A stretch of 64,000 nt of DNA from Cyanobacteriota bacterium (GTDB lineage: Bacteria > Cyanobacteriota > Cyanobacteriia > CACIAM-69d). The notes under the pieces were generated by a model, which was not told the DNA's origin, ran no database searches, and saw only the letters and a list, made by a program, of their open reading frames with translations. The stretch is taken from positions 19,744 through 83,743 of the forward strand of contig JAKRSF010000011.1 in NCBI GenBank assembly GCA_022402445.1, read 5' to 3'. The translations under genes were made by a program, and so were the position numbers. The first letter of the stretch is position 1, and each line of letters opens with the position of its first letter. This document shows, in pieces, positions 59,726 to 64,000 of the stretch.

Positions 59726-60055
59726 ATGATGGGCGATCGCTATGTGGTTCGATCCAAATCCGAAAAGTTCTATCAGTCCGTCGGCGGCGGGGTTGATATT
59801 CCCTTCACCGCTACCCAGTTTGACGAGCTCAACAAGGCGGAATGCGTCGCCAAATGTGAAAAGGGAGCCGTCTATAAGCTAGAGGCCAAACCCGTCTTTA
59901 AGCCGAAAAAGGCCGTCTTTCCGCTGATTTTTGCCCTGATTGCCGGATTCTTCGTCAATGAATTCCGCAAGGAAAACGTGATCCGCGATCAGGAGGGGTT
60001 GACGAGGCGTTCCAGTGAGGTGCGGCCCCCGCGATCGGCCAAGGCGAGTCACTAG
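59726..60055 (+). CDS. Small single-pass membrane protein of unknown function
   Basis: A 109-residue protein starting MMGDRYVVRSKSEKFYQSVGGG, with one hydrophobic helix (AVFPLIFALIAGFFVNEF, about residues 63-80) and a basic C-terminal tail. I do not recognise the family. The second ATG (59729) is an equally good start. It follows the structured leader and diverges from the P450 gene. Confidence 0.6.
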   Translation: MMGDRYVVRSKSEKFYQSVGGGVDIPFTATQFDELNKAECVAKCEKGAVYKLEAKPVFKPKKAVFPLIFALIAGFFVNEFRKENVIRDQEGLTRRSSEVRPPRSAKASH

Positions 60056-60103
60056 GCTGCCCGTTTGGCCCCATGGCCCCCGAATCTCACCCCAGCCCCA
60101 ATG

Positions 60104-60146
60104 CAAAATCCCCCGCACCCTCAATTTTCACAGGGGTACGGGGGAT
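60104..60146 (-). terminator. Rho-independent terminator of psb34
   Basis: On the minus strand, ATCCCCCGTACCC pairs with GGGTGCGGGGGAT (13 pairs, one G-T) and is followed by TTTTGC. It lies about 70 bp beyond the psb34 stop codon. Confidence 0.75.
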
Positions 60147-60217
60147 GGCTGGACCCCAAGGCCCTCGGGCGCATCAGGCTGCCCAAGGCTGGGGACATTC
60201 ACGGATTACAAAACCTA

Positions 60218-60388
60218 CTAGCTCACCGCAAAGGCGATCGCGATCGTCGCGCTCACCAGCAGGGCCGCCAAACCACCCCACTGTAGATACCGGCGCTGTT
60301 CCCACAGGGTCGGATACTCCGCGTAGTACATCTTGGGGCTCTTGGCGTAGTTGTTGAGTTGCCCGGATTCGTTGGTGGTGGTGTACAT
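60218..60388 (-). CDS. psb34: Psb34 / ssl1498-family small thylakoid protein
   Basis: A 56-residue single-helix protein starting MYTTTNESGQLNNYAKSP and ending in a hydrophobic helix GGLAALLVSATIAIAFAVS. This is the ssl1498 (light-harvesting-like, HliP-related) family; its product Psb34 binds photosystem II assembly intermediates near CP47 and affects exchange of high-light-inducible proteins. A strong ribosome site, AAGGAGA, precedes the ATG at 60388. The conserved MYYAEYPTLWEQRRYLQWG segment agrees with the family. A terminator follows. It is strong evidence for a photosynthetic cyanobacterium. Confidence 0.92.
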   Translation of the reverse strand: MYTTTNESGQLNNYAKSPKMYYAEYPTLWEQRRYLQWGGLAALLVSATIAIAFAVS

Positions 60389-60504
60389 GCTGGTTCTCCT
60401 TGAAGACGCTTGTCTTACTCCTCTAATTTAACACGTTGTTACAGTTTGTTGCAGGAATATTGACAGCGATCGCGTTCGGGTCACCGTACCGTTTGGGGCG
60501 GTTT

Positions 60505-61242
60505 TCAGGGGTTGGGGGGCGCTTCGGGGACCGTGCAGGTTTTGTTGGCCCAGTCGCATTGGGCGTTGATGACGGGGGTTTGCCAGCTCAGGGAAATTTC
60601 CAGGAGGTCGCGGCTGCCGGTGAGGCCCTGGCCGATGAAGAGCAGCAGGGCGAGGGCGTTGATCAGGCTATGGGCGATGCGCCAGCGGTGGGTGCGATCG
60701 CGGTAAATTTCCGGGGTGATGGCGATCGAGCCGATCATCAGGATCGCGACGGCGACGCCGTAGTAGTAGTGGGAGATGTACCATTCTTCGCTGCGGTGGT
60801 AGACGCCCTCCTGGCCCCCGAGGACGAGGACGCCCAAACTGGCGAGCGCCGCAAATACGATCCGCCACAGGCGCGATCGCGATCGCGTCAGCAGGGCCAT
60901 GGAGCCGACGGTCACCCCCATCAGGGCCAGTTGGAGGGCAAAGATGCCGCCGCGATCGCCCCAGAGTTGCCCATCGAGCACATTAAATTTCCAAACAAAA
61001 AGGATGAACCCATAGGCCACCAGGGTGACGCCGACGACGCCATAGGCCAGCCATCGCCCCAGCCGCACATGGTCCGGTCCAGCGGTGGCGGGAATGGAAC
61101 CCGGTCCCCCGCCCCCCTGGCGCAGGCGTCGCTGGCGGGTCTGCCACGCATAGCGCACCACGATGCCCAGCAGGGGAAAAATCAGCGCCACCGATAGGGT
61201 GGGATGGACGATCATCAACCAATCAACGGGATTCATAGTCAT
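60505..61242 (-). CDS. DUF4079-family polytopic membrane protein
   Basis: A 245-residue membrane protein with about six helices, resembling the DUF4079 family common in cyanobacteria and plastid-bearing lineages. Helical segments include LMIVHPTLSVALIFPLLGIVVRYAW, LAYGVVGVTLVAYGFILFVWKF and YYYGVAVAILMIGSIAI, with histidines in and near helices (HYYYGV, WRIAHSLINA) that recall heme-binding membrane proteins; this is inference. Start at ATG 61242 (MTMNPVDW) or 61236; the upstream in-frame extension is not hydrophobic and unlikely to be translated. Function unknown. Confidence 0.72.
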   Translation of the reverse strand: MTMNPVDWLMIVHPTLSVALIFPLLGIVVRYAWQTRQRRLRQGGGGPGSIPATAGPDHVRLGRWLAYGVVGVTLVAYGFILFVWKFNVLDGQLWGDRGGIFALQLALMGVTVGSMALLTRSRSRLWRIVFAALASLGVLVLGGQEGVYHRSEEWYISHYYYGVAVAILMIGSIAITPEIYRDRTHRWRIAHSLINALALLLFIGQGLTGSRDLLEISLSWQTPVINAQCDWANKTCTVPEAPPNP

Positions 61243-61581
61243 AGGACAGTTCTGAAGGGAGTCGGTGAATTCCAGGGCCAGGGCAAAAGTCAGGGGGCGA
61301 TCGCAGGCCCCCAGGCCCAAGGGGCATCAGCATCTCAAAGCCCTGGCATCGATTAGGGTTTCATTCATGGCCCCGCTTAAGGCCCCATCCATTGTGACGG
61401 TCCCCCACAAAACCAGCAAAGAAACTTAACATTGGATCGGGGCTGGCCGTTGGGCGCTTCTTCCCTCCAGCTTGATAGCTGGTCCTGGGAGTGCGTATGA
61501 AGAGCGCTGCAACGCAGCCACGGTAGGGTTGGGGGCCTTGCCGCCCTAGTTTTTAGCGATGCTGTTTTGAGTTACTGATCC
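61243..61581. other. Intergenic region upstream of the cellulose-synthase-like gene
   Basis: A 339-bp divergent region. Near its right end, TAGGG (61524-61528) and CCCTA (61544-61548) could form a weak hairpin followed by GTTTTT, a possible terminator or small-RNA end on the + strand. Otherwise nothing convincing. Confidence 0.35.
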
Positions 61582-63876
61582 ATGCTGGGACAAAAGGGGA
61601 ATTGGGGGACTGGGGTCTGGCGATCGCGGACCTCGGGCTTACGGCGCTGGGGACGGGCGATCGCGATCGCGGCCCTGGGGCTGTTGGGGGTAGCGGCGCT
61701 GGCCTTGGCCGGGGTGCCGCAAACCTTGGGAACGTTGTCTTGGGGCATGGCCCTGCGGACGGATTTTGCCCTGGCGCTGATGGGGGTGCAGCAAAATCCC
61801 CTGTGGTTTTTCCAGGTGCCCATGGGGGAATTTCGCGGCGGCGCGGGCCTGGTGCTGGGGCTCATGGGTCTGGGGGCGTGGGGCCTGACGCGATCGGTGG
61901 GGCGATCGGCCAAGCTGGCCCAGGCATTAATCGTGGCGATGGTGCTGGCGCTGCTGCTGCGCTACGGCCTCTGGCGGGTGGTGGTGGCCCTGACTTTGCC
62001 GATGACGCTGCCCCAGGCCCTGTTGAGCGGGGTGATCCTGCTGGCGGAGGCGATGCTGCTGATTACGGGGGCGCTGGAGTGGTACTGGCTGCTGCGATCG
62101 CGCGATCGCCGGGAGGAGGCTAACCGGGCCGCGATCGCCGTGGCGGAAGGCACTTATCTACCCTCAGTCGATGTGCTGATCCCCACCTACAACGAACCGC
62201 TGCCCGTCCTGCGGCGCACGGTGGTGGGCTGTCAGGCGATCGAGTACGGCGGCGTGAAGCGGATTTTTCTACTCGATGATGGCCGCCGCGATGCCGTGAA
62301 GGAACTGGCGGCGCAGTTGGGCTGTGGCTATCTCACCCGGCCCGACAATCTCCACGCTAAGGCGGGAAATCTAAACGCCGCGATCGCCCGAACGGACGGG
62401 GAATTGATCGCCATCTTTGACGCGGATTTTATCCCCACCCACAATTTTCTACAGCGCACCGTCGGCCTGTTTCAGCGGTCAACCGTCGGCATTGTGCAAA
62501 CCAACCAGGCGTTTTATAGCCCCGACTCCGTAGCCCGCAACCTCGGCTGGGTTGATCGCGTCCACACCATCCGCGACTCCTTCGGCCACCACGTGCAGCC
62601 CGTCCGCGATGGCCGCGACGCCGCCCTCTGCTGCGGGGCCGGGTTTGTGGTGCGGCGCAGCGCCCTGACGGAAGTGGGGGGCTTTTTTACAAAATCCATT
62701 TGTGAGGATTATCTAACGTCCCTGAGCCTCGCCCGCCACGGCTACCAGACCATTTATCTCAATGAACCGTTGAGTGCGGGCCTGTCGCCGGAGAGTACGG
62801 CGGGCTATATCAAGCAGCAGCAGCGCTGGGCGAAGGGGACCTTGCAGGCGCTCTTTACGAACCTCAATCCCCTGACGATGGCCGGTTTATCCTGGCGGCA
62901 GCGGCTGGTTCACTTTAGTAGTGTCACCTATTGGCTGAGCTATGGATTTCGGCTGGTGCTGCTGGTGGCTCCGCTGCTGGGGCCGTTGATGGGCCTGACG
63001 CCGATCGCGGGGTCGCTGGCGGCGTGGGTGTTTTTCTTTGTGCCGCTCTATCTGGTGCAGGGGCTGGTGTTTAGCTGGCTCAATGGGCGATCGCAGGCGT
63101 TTTTGGTGGGGGAGGTCTATAGCGTTGTGCAGTGCGTGCCGCTAGCGGTGACGGCCCTGCAAACCCTGTGGTCGCCGTTCAGCGGGGGATTTCAGGTCAC
63201 TCCGAAGGGCACCCGCCGCGATCGCCTCACCTGGGAATGGCGGGTGGCGGGGCCGCTGGTGGTGCTGTGGCTGGCGTCGGCGATCGCCTTTGCGGTGGAG
63301 TGGGTGCGGCCCAGTGCGCCCATGACGATCGTGTGGCTGGGGCACAACCTGGTGATGCTGGCCCTGGGGATTTTGGCCTGTGCCGATGTGCCGCGCCCGG
63401 ATGGGGTGGAGTGGTTCCAGTGGGATCGTCCGGTGGAGTTGCGGGCGATCGCGGATCCTGCCAATCCCCAGGGGGCGATCAAACCGTTGGGCGGCCAGGT
63501 GACGCGCCTTTCGGAGGTGGGTCTGTGGATGACGGTTTCGGCGGCGGAGGCGATCACGCTACCCCTAAATCCTGGCGATCGCGTGGCCCTGACCCTCCGG
63601 GATGACCAGTTCCCTGGGGGCCGCTGGGAAACGACGGGCTATTGCGAGGCGATCAAGGGCGATCGCGCCGCCATTCAAATCCAGATCCAGTTTGATCCCC
63701 TCTCGGATCTGGCCTATCGATCATTGATCCTGCGGCTGTTTTGCCAACCGGGCCGCTGGCGATCGCGCCCCGCCCCTCGGGAACGGCAGGCATTGTGGAT
63801 GCTGTTGCGATCGCTCCTGTGGCCCAATCCCCTCTGCCGCCGCGATCGACACCAGGTGCTACCGATCCCCGACTAG
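61582..63876 (+). CDS. Cellulose-synthase-like membrane glycosyltransferase (GT2, PilZ-type C-terminus)
   Basis: A 764-residue processive beta-glycosyltransferase of the BcsA type. Several N-terminal helices are followed by the GT2 domain with DVLIPTYNEPLPVL, FLLDDG, FDADFIPTHNF, the acceptor-site SICEDYLTSLSL and QQQRWAKG (QxxRW), then more helices and a C-terminal beta-barrel region resembling PilZ (DRPVELRAIA, LSEVGLW). In BcsA the PilZ domain binds cyclic di-GMP through RxxxR; here the arginine spacing (RPVELR) is one residue longer, so c-di-GMP control is uncertain. UDP-glucose is the likely donor. No bcsB homologue is in view. Confidence 0.88.
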   Translation: MLGQKGNWGTGVWRSRTSGLRRWGRAIAIAALGLLGVAALALAGVPQTLGTLSWGMALRTDFALALMGVQQNPLWFFQVPMGEFRGGAGLVLGLMGLGAWGLTRSVGRSAKLAQALIVAMVLALLLRYGLWRVVVALTLPMTLPQALLSGVILLAEAMLLITGALEWYWLLRSRDRREEANRAAIAVAEGTYLPSVDVLIPTYNEPLPVLRRTVVGCQAIEYGGVKRIFLLDDGRRDAVKELAAQLGCGYLTRPDNLHAKAGNLNAAIARTDGELIAIFDADFIPTHNFLQRTVGLFQRSTVGIVQTNQAFYSPDSVARNLGWVDRVHTIRDSFGHHVQPVRDGRDAALCCGAGFVVRRSALTEVGGFFTKSICEDYLTSLSLARHGYQTIYLNEPLSAGLSPESTAGYIKQQQRWAKGTLQALFTNLNPLTMAGLSWRQRLVHFSSVTYWLSYGFRLVLLVAPLLGPLMGLTPIAGSLAAWVFFFVPLYLVQGLVFSWLNGRSQAFLVGEVYSVVQCVPLAVTALQTLWSPFSGGFQVTPKGTRRDRLTWEWRVAGPLVVLWLASAIAFAVEWVRPSAPMTIVWLGHNLVMLALGILACADVPRPDGVEWFQWDRPVELRAIADPANPQGAIKPLGGQVTRLSEVGLWMTVSAAEAITLPLNPGDRVALTLRDDQFPGGRWETTGYCEAIKGDRAAIQIQIQFDPLSDLAYRSLILRLFCQPGRWRSRPAPRERQALWMLLRSLLWPNPLCRRDRHQVLPIPD

Positions 63877-64000
63877 GGCACCGGCAATCGCGGGGATGGG
63901 GCGGTATGGGACGGTTTTATTAGGGATCGCGGGGGCTGGGCGGGAAAACCCACTGGCTTCAACTTAAGGAAGTTAGGCTGTAGTCATCGAGCCTGGAAAC
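63877..64000. other. Right end of window, intergenic
   Basis: No gene is visible. A partial copy of the dispersed GC-rich element (GGGGGCTGGGCGGGAAAACC, 63931-63950) is present, in the same orientation as the tandem copies at 855-946. Confidence 0.5.

Overview
The window is from a cyanobacterial chromosome. The octamer GCGATCGC (HIP1) is extremely frequent, GC content is high, and there are typical cyanobacterial genes: a psb34 (ssl1498-type) small membrane protein, a GlgA/GH57 pair, a split cobalamin cluster, DUF4079, a CYP120-like P450 and several very large multi-domain histidine kinases. The species cannot be named from the sequence alone.

Layout. 0-9.7 kb: 3' end of glycogen synthase, a GH57 enzyme, a secreted TPR-CHAT protein, a GT39-type membrane glycosyltransferase, a membrane protein and a PhnD-like lipoprotein. 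10.2-14.4 kb: two histidine kinases in tandem. 14.4-18.1 kb: corrin-ring genes cobH-cobI-cobK, divergent from cobL. 18.1-24.5 kb: an ABC exporter and a kinase with eight PAS domains. 24.6-33.8 kb: an accessory block with a PQQ-type sugar dehydrogenase, two odd membrane proteins, a cytosine-5 methyltransferase with a putative restriction nuclease, a holin-like protein, a membrane NACHT ATPase and an ABC-2 exporter. A 20-bp palindrome, GTCCNATAACGTTATNGGAC, lies in every intergenic gap longer than about 50 bp from 24.5 to 33.0 kb. 33.9-40.4 kb: two more hybrid kinases. 40.7-43.5 kb: dusA and a telomere-resolvase-like (protelomerase) tyrosine recombinase.

43.8-57.7 kb is a complete type III-B CRISPR effector locus. 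A leftward operon encodes Cas10/Cmr2, Cmr3, a small PD-(D/E)XK protein, Cmr4, Cmr5, a natural Cmr6-Cmr1 fusion and a CARF-HEPN ribonuclease. It is flanked by two arrays (10 and 23 repeats of 36 bp) that share a duplicated leader at their right ends. A WYL-domain regulator diverges from cas10. No cas1, cas2, cas6 or reverse transcriptase gene is present, so spacer acquisition and crRNA maturation must be supplied from elsewhere.

The most notable signals are: (1) array 2 preserves a step-by-step compensatory change in the repeat stem, ordered in time by the leader; (2) spacers read as sense coding sequence on the + strand, one of them covering a Shine-Dalgarno and start codon, as expected if leftward crRNAs are antisense to foreign mRNA; (3) the 20-bp palindrome family varies only at two symmetric, non-covarying positions, which points to a DNA-binding dyad; (4) a protelomerase-like gene is encoded on what looks like a chromosome; (5) the Cmr6-Cmr1 fusion has halves of different base composition. 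57.7-64 kb returns to housekeeping genes: P450, a small membrane protein behind a structured leader, psb34, DUF4079 and a cellulose-synthase-like glycosyltransferase.
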